Origin: Rallus limicola
Taxonomy: Eukaryota > Chordata > Aves > Gruiformes > Rallidae
Direction: 5' to 3'
Assembly (NCBI GenBank): GCA_022605955.1
Contig: JAKCOZ010000005.1
Span: 56,293,750 to 56,357,749, forward strand
DNA: 64,000 nt
This document shows, one piece after another, positions 23,531-35,182 of the stretch. The first letter of the stretch is position 1, and each line of letters begins with the position of its first letter. A model generated the notes under the pieces. That model worked only from the letters and a program-made list of their open reading frames with translations, searched no databases and was not told the DNA's origin. The translations under genes and the position numbers were made by a program.

Positions 23531-25073
23531 CTCATGGGCAGGCTGCCTTTTGCAGAGCTGAGGAAGGCTAGGATCAGTTTTAAGGTAGAAAAATGAAATT
23601 TTAGGAGAAACAAGGAAACAACTAGAAGCAAGGAAGGAACTGCCTTAGGCAACATTACAGTGAGGGAGATTGGATGTGCCACAGGCATGCTCCATTCTGG
23701 CAGCAGGAAAGCCAGATGCACCTTCGAAAATGTTTGCCCTGGGACCAGCTGAAAGCAAGAGGTCCTGAGCACAGGGCATGGCTCCAGCACGGCGCCAAGA
23801 ATAGGCACAGCAAAACCACCTTGGGAACCCCTTGCCTCAAGAGACAGGTCAGCCCCTTGCACCCATCCAGAGAGATGGGCACTGATACGTGTGTGGGCCA
23901 GGACAGCTTGGCCCAGGCTGATGCTGTTGTCCAAAACCACTCTTGTGTGCAGGATGCCCTGCAGCTCTCTGCAGGGGGCTGCACTGGGGCTGCTTCCTTT
24001 TTTGGTTTCTTTTCTGGATTGCTTTTCTTCAATGAATAGATTTTTTTTAAAAAAAAAAAAGAAGCAGCAGCAGCAGCCCTTCTCACGCCTTCAGCTCCTG
24101 GAGTGAGACACGTGACCACCCTTTGCTGATGTTTTTCCTAAAAGAGTGATGTTTGTGGAGCGTCTCTTGAAAGCTGCAGCCCTCACTGGTCTTGGCTGCC
24201 AGCTGCTCTGTCCAGGGAGCCTCCGATCCCCGGGCTGAGGTCCAGCAGCACAGCCCAAGCTGGGAGAGGAGAAGGGCAGCTCTGTGGCATGCTCACCCTC
24301 CAGGTTTTGTCAGGGGGTCTCTAAGTTCAGGGTAGTGCAGAGACATGCTGGAGGCTGAAAGTTAATCAGAATAAATTGAGCTGCCTTTATTCCACCTGGT
24401 TTATTTAACTGACCCTTCACAAACACTCTCTCAGGGTCACACACCTTTTCCTCTCCTATCTGTGGATATTCCCATTGGGTTGACTCCCCCAGTTCAGCTG
24501 TGCTTGGTCATTCCCTCCATCCCCTGACCATCTGTTAGAGGCAGCACACTTAATGGGAGATGTCTTCAAAAAGCTATTTCAGGTTTTCTATGATAGAAGA
24601 GATGTACAGCATGTGAGGTGGGATGTCCCTGTGAAGGTTTAGCATCATGCAGTGTTCCCACGGAGGAGTAACTGCCATCAAAGACCTCATTCTTACTGAT
24701 GGAGCTGTGGGGAAATAGGAGCTGGATGTTTTTCCTCTGCATCCCACTCCATCTCTTAATGTGCCCTTTTTGTTTGTGGGGTTTCCTGCCCCCCTCCCCT
24801 CTTATGGCATCATGAGCTGGGTTCATTAGTGTTTTATTCCCTTTAATGGATGTTGTTGGGAGGACAGATGAGTATGGGATTTCTGACCCTGTATTAGAAA
24901 CTGTTGTTATTATTATTAGGGATCCAGGACAAAAAATCCAAAGGCTAGATTCATAGAGTATGCATGCACCTAACTCCTAACACCATGAGAGATGTTGGGA
25001 GCTTACGTGGCTTTCTTGCAGGGAAGGCTGATCCTCTGCTGTCTCATGGGTGGTTGTGTTATTCCCTTGTGAA
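23531..25073. other. Unique sequence, no gene recognised
   Basis: No exon or interspersed repeat was identified. 24041-24079 holds a T8/A12 block followed by five AGC units. The N-terminal part of a long minus-strand open frame (23531-23940) has no recognisable domain. Confidence 0.5.
24041..24079. repeat. T8-A12 block with (AGC)5
   Basis: Eight T, twelve A, then GA and an (AGC)5 microsatellite at 24063-24077. Confidence 0.9.
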
Positions 25074-25181
25074 AAGCAGGCAGAAACAGTGTGACATCCC
25101 TAAAAAGACATCCCAATTATGGGACTGCTCACTGGCAGTGTAAGCTCTGCATTTGTGCAAGACCTAGGCAAAGACCTCCAA
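25074..25181. repeat. 108-bp copy matching the 18.5 kb insertion
   Basis: Identical to 18533-18640 except at one base (25155). No direct repeats flank this copy, and both flanks differ from those at 18.5 kb, so this is the better candidate for the parental copy. Confidence 0.9.
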
Positions 25182-25271
25182 ATTAACTTGGGAACTGTTG
25201 GTCTAAAGACCAGGGCTTTTCATACCCCCTGAGCTTTGCCTTCAGCCTTGCTTGTCTCCCCCAACCCACCA

Positions 25272-25436
25272 GCTTTTCCTTTTTTCCTTTTCCTCTTCCT
25301 CTTCCTCTTCTTTTTCCTGATCCTTCTCCTTCTCCTTCTCCTTCGCCTTTGCCTTTCCCTTTTCCTTTTCCTTCCCCTTCCAGTTCCCCTTCCTTTCTTC
25401 CCATGCCCATTCCCTATTCCCCATTCCCTGTTACAC
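25272..25436. repeat. Long polypyrimidine tract on the plus strand
   Basis: About 165 bases of TTCC, CTTCCT and CCTTCT units with very few purines. The purest part is 25274-25318. Blocks of 'ccttct' and 'ccttttcc' repeat imperfectly. Lysine/glutamate/glycine-rich minus-strand frames across it are artefacts of composition. Confidence 0.92.
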
Positions 25437-27524
25437 TTTCCTCCTGGGCTTTGTAACTGATCCTACACCTGACTTTAACTCAATAGTATCTACATATCCT
25501 GGTGACCAGCAGGATTTTTCTAGGGAGGGACACCAAGCTTGACACTGACCAGGAACAGTACTGAGCTGGGTAGACCCAGGTCTGTCCCTGCTCCAGGGAC
25601 CGATATACATCTGACACCACCAGAACTTTGAATAAAACACCTGAGCTGTGATGTTAAGGCAGCACCAGAATCTGGCACCCCAAAAACATGCTCTGGGCTG
25701 GGTTGCAAAGCTGGGTGCTAGGTGCTCTGATTCCTGCCAGGGGAAGGGCCTGGTTTCGCCTGACATGAGTGGGTGTTCTCTCATCAAACTGTGTCTCATC
25801 TATGCCAGGGTTCTTTCCCAGAAATACAAAGCAGGTCCCAGGTCCCCAGGTGATGGCAGCTTGGACACTGATGGTCTTATTTCCCTCAGGATCATCTAGA
25901 CTGTCCATGCTGTTTTGCAAAAGGGACTCTTCTCCTCACCTGCCTGTATTTTTGCTGAGCTCCCGCAGTTGCTGAGATTAAGTTCAAAGACCTCAGCAGG
26001 GAGGTAAATCCCACCTCTCTGCTGAGGGACCAGTGATGCTGAGATGCTGCCAGATTTGGAGCAGCACGCTAGGCAGGATGGGGCTCTTGCACCAGGGATG
26101 GGCCCCAAGTGAAGAGGCTGGTGGACCATGACTGCTCAGAAAGGTCTGTTACAGGTTCAGCGCTGATTTTTTTTCTCTCCAATCCACAATCTTCTAATAG
26201 TTCTGGACCTGCAAACAATCTGTTTGGCTCTGACCCCATGATCTTTCCTCCTACAAAACTCTCATTGATGCCAACAATTTTCCAGTCCTTCATTCCCAGG
26301 GACGGCAGCAGTTCAGTCTGGGCAAGAACTTTGTCATGAGGGCATGCACATTTTTCAGGGTTTTCCCAGGTAAAGGTTTTATTTTCATAATTCTTTCCCT
26401 GGGTAGGTGCTGAGCTGTCAGAATCCCAGCCGTGCAGGATTCCAGCTTAGTTAAAACAATATCCTAAAGGTTGTGAAGCCATGCTGCTTGCCAAGAGCCA
26501 AAATTGAATGTTCCACACTCCCCACTTGACTATATTTAGTTTAGGATCCTAATGAAGCCTTTCTTTGTGTGATTTCATGTCTACAGGGCAAGTGTGAGCG
26601 AGGACTTCCTAATTCTGTCAGGATACTGGCAGCCCTTACGCTGGGACAACATGTCCTCTGGGCCTCCGCTGCATGGCCGTATATACAGTACTAGATTGTG
26701 CCCCATGTGCTCTTGGGGAAACTCTATAACAGTTATTTTTTTTCTCTTTTTCTCCCTTCTTTTTCCCCCTCCTTGGTGAAAGAAACCTCTGTGTGTTGCA
26801 GCAGGTTAATTCCTGGTGGTTTTCCCTGCAGATAATTTGATGATGATGCTGGGTTTTATTGTACCTCTGCTCAGCCAAAGAATATTTTGAAGGGTCATTT
26901 GGGGTGAAATTCTCTTTCCTTCTGTGTGGTGTCCAAATGGCATGGTGAAATGCACCATGAAGATACAGGATACCTTCCCCATGCTGTTTAACTATAGGAT
27001 CAAGCCATGGAGTAAAATAACATTGGTACGTATTGCCATAGTGTTGGATGTTGGACTTGAGGCCTGTGTTGAGCTCCTAATGGGCAGGAGGCCTGCAGCG
27101 TTGAAGGTTACTCCTATGTGTAAAGCATGGATCCTGTCCTAAAAAGCTTATGTTGGCTTCCAAAATCCCTTCAAATGAAATGTCATACTCCTTTGTGCAC
27201 ACAGGCTGGGTTGCCTTCAGTGCTTTGAAGCTTTGTCCCCTGTGATCACTGTGGATTTAACGTACCTGTGGACTAAGCTACCTGGGCCTTAAGTCATCCC
27301 AAGCTCCGGTTTCTTGGATCAAGTCTCTGCCCTGTCATGCAGCACGCCAGTGGCTTTCCTTGCCCTCCTTTGTATGTGGCTGAGGATTTGCAGGTTTGGC
27401 TTCCTCCAACTTCAGTGCCACCATCATCACAAACCAGTATGCCAAAAACTATAGAGCAACTCACAAAAGTCCTATCTCTGGGATCCAGCATGAGGGCAAG
27501 GCTGTGCTGGAAGGAGATCTGTCA
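25437..27524. other. Unique sequence, no gene recognised
   Basis: No exon or interspersed repeat was identified in about 2.1 kb. Short overlapping open frames on both strands show no domain features. Confidence 0.5.
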
Positions 27525-28128
27525 TGTTGGGATCCTGGGGTGCATCTGGAGGAGTGTAGCCAGCAGGTCAAAGGAGGTGATCCTCTCCCTCTACTCTGCC
27601 CTGGTCAGGCCCCACCTGGAGTATTGTGTCCATTTCTGGGCTCCTTGGTATAAAAAGGACAGGGATCTCCTGGAGAGAGTCCAAAGAAGGGCTGTGGATT
27701 TAGGATAAAGGGCCTGGAACATCTCCCCTGTGAGGAAAAGCTGAGTAAGTTGGGACTGTTCAGCCTTGAGAAGAGAAGACTAAGGGGGGACCTAATTAAA
27801 GTCTATAATTATCATAAGCATGGGATGCAGGGGGAATCAGCCAGCCCCTTTTCAGTGTCTGTGGGGACAGGACAAGGGGCAATGGCTGCAAGTTGGAGCA
27901 CAGGGAGTTCCACACCAACATGGGGAAGAACTTTTCCCCAGTGAGGGAGCCCTGGGCCAGGCTGCCCAGGGGGGTGTGGAGTCTCCTTCTCTGGAGAGAT
28001 TCAAGACCCGTCTGGACACCTATCTGAGTGATATGTCCTAGGGACCCTGCTTTGGCAGGGGGTTGGACCTGATGATCTCTGGAGGTCCCTTCCAACCCCT
28101 ACAATTCTATGATTCTATGATTCTGTGT
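27525..28128 (+). mobile_element. CR1 LINE, 600-bp copy with end of the RT ORF, sense strand
   Basis: Contains the C-terminal part of CR1 ORF2 after the catalytic RT core. Around 27535-27704 the translation includes GCIWRSVASRSKEVILSLYS, ALVRPHLEYCV and [10 protein letters not shown], all typical of CR1. A stop at 27706 and a frameshift separate this from [16 protein letters not shown] at about 27753. The DRTRG-type segment and the 3' UTR ('gagtgatatgtcctaggga', 'ttggacctgatgatctctgg') follow, with the ATTCTATG tail ending at 28128. Bases 27943-28002 equal blocks in the 11.6 and 53.0 kb copies. It is non-functional: truncated, frameshifted and lacking endonuclease and RT core. Confidence 0.96.
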
Positions 28129-31040
28129 GGGAATGTCCCAGAGAAGCATTAGCTCCCCAGGGTAAAACCCTAGAAGCCCATGATAAAAAGGCCATGCGAG
28201 AGTTGTTATTTGACTTGTATTCAAACAGAAGCACAGGGCTGGACAGCTTGCTGTTCTTCAGCCTTCTGGATATTCATCTCAGTCCCCAGCTGGCAGTAAA
28301 TGTATTGTTGGATATCCCTCTAAGGTTGTGTAAGTTATTGCTTTCTTAGAGTGCTTTTGTACCTGTGTGTATTTTTCTTCCCTTTCCAGCACCTTACAAA
28401 GCTCTCTTTGGAGACGCTCGGCACTGCTAAATATAGTTTCACAAAATTCCAGGACACGTCTTCACTTGGCACATGAAAATTAGTTAACAGACCGTCGTGA
28501 GACCTTTCTTTGCTCTCCCACTGTTCTCACTCCCATGACACCTGACGTATAGCGCACGGCTTTGCAAATGGCCTCAGGTTGGCTCGGTGACTCACCATTC
28601 ATCAGGATGAGAAACAGCCTTCCCAGCCCATAAATTCAAGGTAAGCTCGTTTCCCCACCTATTCTGTCAAAGGGACATCAGCAGGCTGTTTATATTAATT
28701 CATGCCCTCTTAAACATGGGGCTGCGGGAGGCGAGGAGCGGTGGCAGGGGGGAGTTCCAGCATGTTGACAAACACGTTTGCACCTTCAGCTGCTGACCTG
28801 TTCCCCCTCTGCAGCCCCCAAGACACATACGTAGCACGGTACGGATTGTTCAGTCGCTGAAACCACAAGCTAAACATTTGAGCTTCCAGCACATTAAGTA
28901 AACACATCCTATCTACACCCCAGCTGCAAGGAGAGATGTGGAATTTGGGGATGAGCTAGCTCTGCTAAAAATCCCTAAATACCCAGGGTAAGCTGTGATC
29001 TCTTGACAGGGGATTGCTGTAAATAGCTGTAGCTGTTGAGCAGTGGCGTGAAATTAAATCACAGGGAACAATAGTGATTTAAGTGGCGTTTCTGGCTTTT
29101 TATGGGGAAGGGAGAGGAGCAGAGTGAGTGTTTCACAGCACAAGTTAGGAAGATGGCAAGCTTTCCCTCTGGACTGCCAGCACCTCGAAAAAAGTTCATA
29201 GAAGTTGAGCAGTTCTGCCCCAAAAGTTCAATGTGTTGATGAAAAAACTCAGAGCATGACTAGAGTTAAAGAAACGTTGGATAGGGGAAGAGGGAGTCAG
29301 GAAGAAGGAGTAACTGGGTGTGCTGTGTGTGGTAGAAGCTCTTTGTTAGGTTGTTATAGTAGAGGGTTGGTTAAAAGTTGGGATGGGGAGACATGGAGAA
29401 ATGAGGTGATGAAAAAACAGGTGTCTTCCTCTGAAGGAGCTGAGCACAGCAACAGCACTTGTGGGACCCTTCCTCACAGTTACCTCCTTGGTGCCCTTTG
29501 ACATTCCAGTCACCCAGCTCTTAAATTTCCCACCCACCTCTTTCCAGGTGGAGCTTTAGCTGAATTACTTTCAGCGTTTCTCTGAGTGCCTGGGGGATTA
29601 CCAAGTTACTCCCAGGGACTGTGGCCAGTCCTCATGGAAAATGCACAGTGTCCTTCCTCCCTTGCAGACAGGGAGGCTGGATGCTTTGGCCGCGCTCAGC
29701 ACCCATCACACCACAGGTCTCACACCTTGCTGTGGTGCACATGTGCCTTTCTATATGCTTACCAGCTGACTGTTGCTCCCCACTCCACTCTGGATAAATC
29801 CCCCTTGGGCTTCTTTCAGAAGATGTTGTTGTTAGGAATGAAGTGCTAAAAAACCCCAAAAAAACATGAACAAAAAAAGAAGTAAGGAGAGAAATTCTGC
29901 ACTCTGCCATGCTTGGTGAGTTTGCTCACTGTTTGTAGGGTTCTTATGCATGCGTGGCTGGAGATAGCATGTAAATCTGAGCAACTCACAAACACAAAAG
30001 GGCTGGGTCATAAGGACTGGCTGATGTGTCCTCAGTGGAGAGCTGGGGAGGTATTAACCAAAATTTTTTGAACCACAAGAGCTTGGTCTCCATGTGTCCC
30101 TCTGCATTCAGGGATGGCTGAGAAGTTTCCCTGGTTGTGTTGAAGACCTGGGACCTAGTTCTGCTTCTCTGCATTGTCCCTTAAACTACTGCTCTGGTCT
30201 TTTGATCGCTGTGACCCACAACACAGAGGCTGCCACTGCTTTGAGACCCATAGGACCATGAAGGACGAGGAACTGAGGTTTGGAGATGAGGCATTTTCCT
30301 CCCATCATCTGTAAAATGAAGCTTCTAAAATAAGCATCTCTGCACAGTGCATCCCTAGGCAAAGAAACGAGCAGGACACCTACAGGCAGCTCCCAAACTA
30401 CCTCTTGGACCCCAGAAAACTGTGAGGAAGCAGCTAGCAGAATAATTACAACAATCCATGGTACCCTTCCCAGTCAGCTCCAGAGCAAAACAACTCATCT
30501 GGGCTCCAGAGCAGCAAATGTGCATGCACATAGAGGTGTTTAACCCCTATCTTAATTTATTTGTTAAGATGCTTTTCTTCATTGTGCTGCATTTTTGCAG
30601 TGTCCAGATGGTCTCCCTCTCATACAGAAGCATTTTACAGCACTAAGAGGAAAAGCATTGAGAAAAACACATATTTGTAGGAAAATTTTTAAGCTATTTA
30701 TCTCCCCGGAGGGTAAAAAAGGGAGATTCTTTGTATCTGGGAACTCTTAAATTCGTATTTATACACATGTCCCTGGGGGCAGGATTTATTGTTAAATAAC
30801 AATAGGGGAACAGCATGATTTCAGTGAAGACATTTGGGCTAGGGAGTGTTGGGAGTGAATTCTGTTTCAGCGTTACTATTCAAAGTCAGGGCTGCTTCTT
30901 AATTGCTTTAAAAGTACATCCTGAGCAGGAATGTCCCAAGCCAGGCGCTGCTGCTCAGCGGCACCGGTGCAGGCATGCCTTGCTTTGCTGTGACCAAAAG
31001 GCAGGGTGAGGTAAGCCACCCAAAGTTTCATTTTAGTGAG
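28129..31040. other. Unique sequence, no gene recognised
   Basis: About 2.9 kb without a firm feature. A weak 'catctgtaaaatgaag' phrase at about 30306 recalls the end of MIR, but its flanks do not fit in a consistent orientation. Confidence 0.5.
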
Positions 31041-31255
31041 ATTCACAGAACATCAGGAGATGGAAGGGACCTTGAAAGATCATCCAGTCCAGCCCCCCTG
31101 CCAAAGCAGGATCACCCAGACTAAATCCCACAGGAACACATCCAGGTAGGTTTGGATGTCTCCAGAGAAGGAGACTCCACAGCCTCTCTGGGCAGCCTGT
31201 CCCAGGGCTCTGTCACCCTCACAGTGACAAAGTTCCTCCTGACATTCCCATGGAA
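31041..31255 (-). mobile_element. CR1 LINE, short 3' end, antisense
   Basis: Plus-strand order: 'attcacagaacatcagg', 'atggaagggaccttgaaag', 'atcatccagtccagcccccc', 'tccagagaaggagactccac', 'gggcagcctgtcccaggg', 'cctcacagtgacaaagttcctcc', ending near 'cccatgg'. The minus-strand frame reads RRNFVTVRVTEPWDRLPREA then VESPSLETSK, so it keeps the older ORF2 tail frame. 5'-truncated to about 215 bases. Confidence 0.94.
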
Positions 31256-31947
31256 AAGAAATTTGCCATAGAAGGAAAATACAGTAGCTGAGGGCTCAGA
31301 ACTTTTCAAACCTTTGCATAAGGCTGTGCATTTGAAGACATATTCTTCTTTCTGCTTTTCCTGGGGGTTGCCTGCTGACCTGCTGTGGGGCAATGCTGCC
31401 TGATGCCCATCTGCTGAAGAGTGCCAGGCACGCCTGGAGCTGGGGACATCCCCATGGATGCCACCCCACTGGCAATGGCGACCTGTGCCTGCCTTAATTT
31501 TTCCTCTGGTGAGTGGACTTGCTGACCCAGGAATTCCTCTGCCTTCCCCACAGGGGAGCATTTTATTAACGATGAAGAATCACCCTTGTTGTCACAATGG
31601 GCTTGTTGCTTCTGCAAAAGCAGCTCATGCCTCCTCTTCTCTCTCTCCCTCTTCCTCTTCCCCAGGCTCTTTGTGGAGCCATGCTGGGGACCCTATGGGC
31701 TCCTGCCTATTTCCCACAGCAGCAGGATTTGTGCCCTTAATGCTCAGAGTTGTTCCGCTTCTCTGTAGGGGACGTGGATGTCCCAGGCTACAGCAAAGCC
31801 CTGATGCGCATCCCTGCTCTTGGGTAACCCAGCCTCTTTATTTCCACTGGGAAAATATATCTCCAGGCAGTCTCAAGGTTTATTGAAAGAGTTCAATCTT
31901 TGGATGCCCCTAGTACCACTCAGAAAACAGGCAAGGATAAGGGACAG
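31256..31947. other. Unique sequence, no gene recognised
   Basis: Nothing repetitive or coding was identified between two CR1 ends. Open frames on both strands (for example 31458-31886) are mutually overlapping and featureless. Confidence 0.5.
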
Positions 31948-32091
31948 CTGTTCAGGGCCAAGTTGGATGGGGCCCTGGGCAACCTTGTGTAGCTCCAGGC
32001 CTGGAGGTTGATGTCTCTGCCTGTGTCAGGGTGGTTGGAGCTCTGTGATCCTTGGGGTCCCTTCCAACCCAGACCAGTCTATGATTTCATG
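31948..32091 (+). mobile_element. CR1 LINE, very short 3' end, sense strand
   Basis: 'ctgttcagggccaagttgg', 'atggggccctgggcaacctt', 'ggtggttggagctctgtgatc', 'ggtcccttccaacccagacc', then a decayed tail 'tctatgatttcatg'. Same subtype as 8912-9078. Only about 145 bases survive. Confidence 0.93.
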
Positions 32092-33562
32092 ACAGGGAAA
32101 CCCAACCAGATTATCCCAAGCCCTACCTCCCCTTTCTGTGCCACCCAAGGGGAGATCTGCTCAAAGTACAGTGATAAGGAACTCTGTGCTGAGGGAATTT
32201 CCTTCCTACCCCCATGAAGAAGACCTTCAGGGTCTCTGGGATGATGGCAATGCTCTGACATCCATGAGCCCTCCTGGGTGACCCGCTGGACACTTGCTCT
32301 GCTGGAAGAGCCCACAAATCAGCAAAGCCAGTGAAGAAACCCAACCTAGGAGTTTGCAGTCGGAGACCTACTCTTTGCACAAGGCCCTTCAGTCGCTTCC
32401 CTTCACAACATGCACCGATGGCCTCGCGTCCCTACCGCGGCTGCTCCGGCCGCTGCTCTGGTACATGAGGCAGCTCGAGCTGTTGTCCGAGTGCCAGAGG
32501 GAATGTCTAATGGGGTATTGTTTGCGTGTGTTCCTGAGATGGAAGTGATTAACATAAAATACGTAAAAGGATCATGTCAGGAATTCTCTCCAGATCTGCA
32601 CGGTTAGCGAGCCACTCTGTTTCACATTACAGGATTACAGTATGTTCTCTAACTGCCTGGTGTTGGACAAAGATTTGGGTCTCTTTCTCCAGTGTTTACA
32701 AACATGGATGGGAGCTGAGCAAAAAATGCAGCCAACTGCACATGTATTTATGGACCTCTATCTGATCAACATACACATACATAAGGGTGCTTACGTTGCC
32801 TTCATATCACAGTACATGCGAGCGGGTCCTTAAATAACCCCGCAGGGCTGAGCGGCTCACCCGCCTTTCAGATGCAGGCAAACAACCTTTGAAAAGCTTG
32901 GCAGCTTTTCTTGCTCTCAACTGATAGGCATGCTCTTCATCAAGAGCCTGGAAACGTCGTTCTTCTAAGCTCACAATTACATTCAACACCTAAAACATGT
33001 GGAAAAGAGCTGTGTGCGCTGAGCTGGTGGGAAATTCAAATGGTCCCAGGCGTGGGAGCCAATCAAGCTGCTAAAACATAAGGTAACGCTCAGGCTTGGG
33101 TCTCCAAAGCCTGATCTGTTTGTCTGTATGGTTGCATTGCTTCTTGCCTCGTGATCCTCTCACATGAAAATGGCTGGGACTGTCTCCCTCCATCGCCACG
33201 CTGTGGATGTGGTTTTGGTGGAGGATCACTAAAAAATGGAAGGGGGAAAAAACCCAAAGAAACAAGCAAAACAAAAAAAAAAAGCCAAAACCTCCCCAAA
33301 AAGTGCTATTGTGAAAGTGTTAGATAAACTGTCCCGGGGCTAATTTTGCCCTGGGTTTAACTTTACTGACATCAATGTGAAAAAGCCTGACCCACCCCTT
33401 TGTTGCAGGAATTTTAAGCCAAGGCTCCTGGATAAGGTGCAGCGAAGTTGAAGCTCAGTTCAGCATGAGATGTTACCCTGGTATGTGACTCCAACAGTGT
33501 CACTGGACTCACATCAAGCTTCAGCTTTTCCACTGGAGGCTGAGAGGAGTGGTTGGGTGGTT
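32092..33562. other. Unique sequence with a small CpG-rich spot, no gene recognised
   Basis: A short CpG-dense stretch occurs at about 32410-32495 (roughly ten CpG in under 100 bases). An A-rich tract lies at 33242-33302. No exon could be supported around either. Confidence 0.45.
33242..33302. repeat. A-rich / A+C simple repeat
   Basis: Runs of A interrupted by C and G, longest A run 11. No retrocopy body recognised upstream. Confidence 0.85.
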
Positions 33563-33716
33563 TAGAATCATAGAATCATACTGTCATTGGTTTGGGCTGG
33601 AAGGGACCTCAAAGCTCATCTACTCTGTTCCCCCCTGCCATGGGCAGGGACACCCTCCACTAGCACAGGCTTCCCAAAGCCCCATCCAACCTGACCTTGA
33701 ACACTGCCAGGGAGGG
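33563..33716 (-). mobile_element. CR1 LINE 3' end, antisense, joined to an inverted piece
   Basis: Plus-strand order: 'tagaatcatagaatcatac', 'tggtttgggctggaagggac', 'cccctgccatgggcaggga', 'caccctccactagcacagg', 'gccccatccaacctgacctt', 'gaacactgccaggga'. This is the last 150 bases of a CR1 on the minus strand. Instead of continuing into the preceding CR1 sequence, it switches at about 33714-33722 into sense-strand RT sequence. Confidence 0.93.
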
Positions 33717-33815
33717 AACATCCTTGTCTCTATAAATTGCAGAAACATGGATTTGACAGATAGACCACTCAGTGGATAAGGAATTGGCTGATAGTTGTAC
33801 TCAGAGAATTGCAGT
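33717..33815 (+). mobile_element. CR1 reverse-transcriptase fragment, inverted (sense) relative to both neighbours
   Basis: Read on the plus strand this matches CR1 ORF2 just after RT motif A: 'acatccttgtctctataaattgcag', 'aaacatggatttgac', 'cactcagtggataaggaattggctg'. The same stretch is seen in reverse complement at 43185-43285 within the 42.2 kb copy, allowing an in-window alignment. Both neighbours (33563-33716 and 33816 onward) are CR1 in the opposite orientation. The left junction shares a 'catcc' microhomology with the expected 3' UTR sequence. This suits a 5'-inverted (twin-primed) insertion. Confidence 0.82.
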
Positions 33816-34224
33816 CCATGATCTGTTCCATGATCTTGCCAGCCACAGAGGTGAGACTGATTGGCCAGTAGTTTCCCAGGTCTTCCTTTCCCCCCATTTT
33901 ATAAATGTGGGTGATGTTTCCCCTTTTCTACTCAGTGGCAACTTCGCTGGACTGTCATGACTTCCAAAGTATGATGGAGAGTGGCTTAGCCACTTCATCC
34001 ACCAGCTCCCTCAGGACCCACAAATGCATTTCATCAGGTCCCATGGACTTTTGCACCTTCTGGTTCCTTATATGGTCTCAAACCTGATTTTCTTCTACAG
34101 TTTGTGGTTCTTCATTCTCCCAGTCCCTGTCATTTTCTTTGTGACTTGGGTGGTGTGGCTGGAGAATTTGCTGGTGAAAACTGAGGCAAAAACTTTATTG
34201 AGTACCTCAACCTGCTCTATATTC

Positions 34225-34262
34225 TGGGCATAGAATATATATAGAATATATATTTATTCTGC
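34225..34262. repeat. AT-rich expansion inside the CR1 copy
   Basis: 'tagaatatatatagaatatatatttattct' interrupts the CR1 ORF2 linker. It replaces sequence expected between the pre-RT region and the 'gttcatccatgcaggcctcc' block that resumes at about 34274. Confidence 0.8.
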
Positions 34263-35085
34263 CTAGGAGCATCTTGCTCATCCATGCAGGCCTCCAGGTG
34301 TTTTTGCATGACTTCCTCTTTGTTGGGATACATCTCTCCTGAGCTTAGAGGAGGTGATCCTTAAATACTAACCAGCTCTCTTGGACCCATCTTCTCTCCA
34401 GGGCTTTATCCCATGGTACTCTACCAAGCAGGTCCCTGAAGAAGCCAAAGTCTGCTCCCTTGAAGTCCAGGGTAGTGAATATATTCTGCACCCTCCTTGC
34501 TGCCCAAAGGAGCTTGAACTCCACCATTTCATGGTCACTGCATCCAAGGCTGTCCTTGACCTTCACATTCCCCACCTTCACAGCCCCTCCTTGATGATCC
34601 AGCATGGCACCTTTCCTTGTTAACTCTATCACTTGGAGAAGGAAATTATTATCGATGTATTTCAGGAACTTCCTGAATTGCTTACGCCCTGCTATGTTGT
34701 CCTTACAACGGATAGTAAGTTGAAGTGGTTGAAGTCCCTTAGGAAGGGGTGGGGGGCTTGTGAATGTGGGGCTGCTCCTATCTGTCTACAGACTGGTCTT
34801 CCTGGTTGGGTGGCCTATAGCAGACCCCCACCTGCCCCTACCCTCCCTTTAATCCTGACCCATAAGTTCTTGGTCGGCTCCTCACCCATCCCCAGGTGGA
34901 TGTCCATGCACTCCAGCTGGTCACTGACACAGGGTGACAACCTTTCCTCATCTCCCCTGCCTGTTCTTCCTAAAGACCCTGTATCCTCCCATTCCAACAC
35001 TCAGTCATAGGAGATACCCCACCACATCTACATGATGCCAACAAGATCATAGCCCTGCAAGAATAAACTCCTCTTATTTATTCCT

Positions 35086-35182
35086 CTTATTTATATATAA
35101 ATATATAAATTCTAATTTATATATTTATATATTCTAATTCTATTTCTATTCTATTTATAATTCTAATTTATGTATTTATGTG
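35086..35182. repeat. AT-rich expansion (TATTTATA/ATTCTA units) inside the CR1 copy
   Basis: Nearly pure A/T with scattered C, made of TTTATATA and ATTCTAATT units. CR1 sequence is recognisable on both sides ('aagatcatagccctgcaag' to the left, 'tttaagttggtcccc' to the right), so the block grew within the element. Confidence 0.88.

Noticed and set aside
23143..23940. 265-codon open frame on the minus strand, the longest in the window
   Set aside because: Its C-terminal part is the CR1 ORF2 tail plus 3' UTR read through. The N-terminal part has no recognisable domain and lies in otherwise unique non-coding sequence. An intact CR1 tail next to a chance open stretch explains it.
25183..25460. 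Lysine/glutamate-rich and leucine/phenylalanine-rich open frames
   Set aside because: They translate the polypyrimidine tract at 25272-25436 and reflect base composition only.
30262..30325. MIR-like phrase 'catctgtaaaatgaag'
   Set aside because: The phrase on its left ('gaactgaggtttggagatg') fits the opposite orientation, so the segment does not give a consistent MIR alignment.
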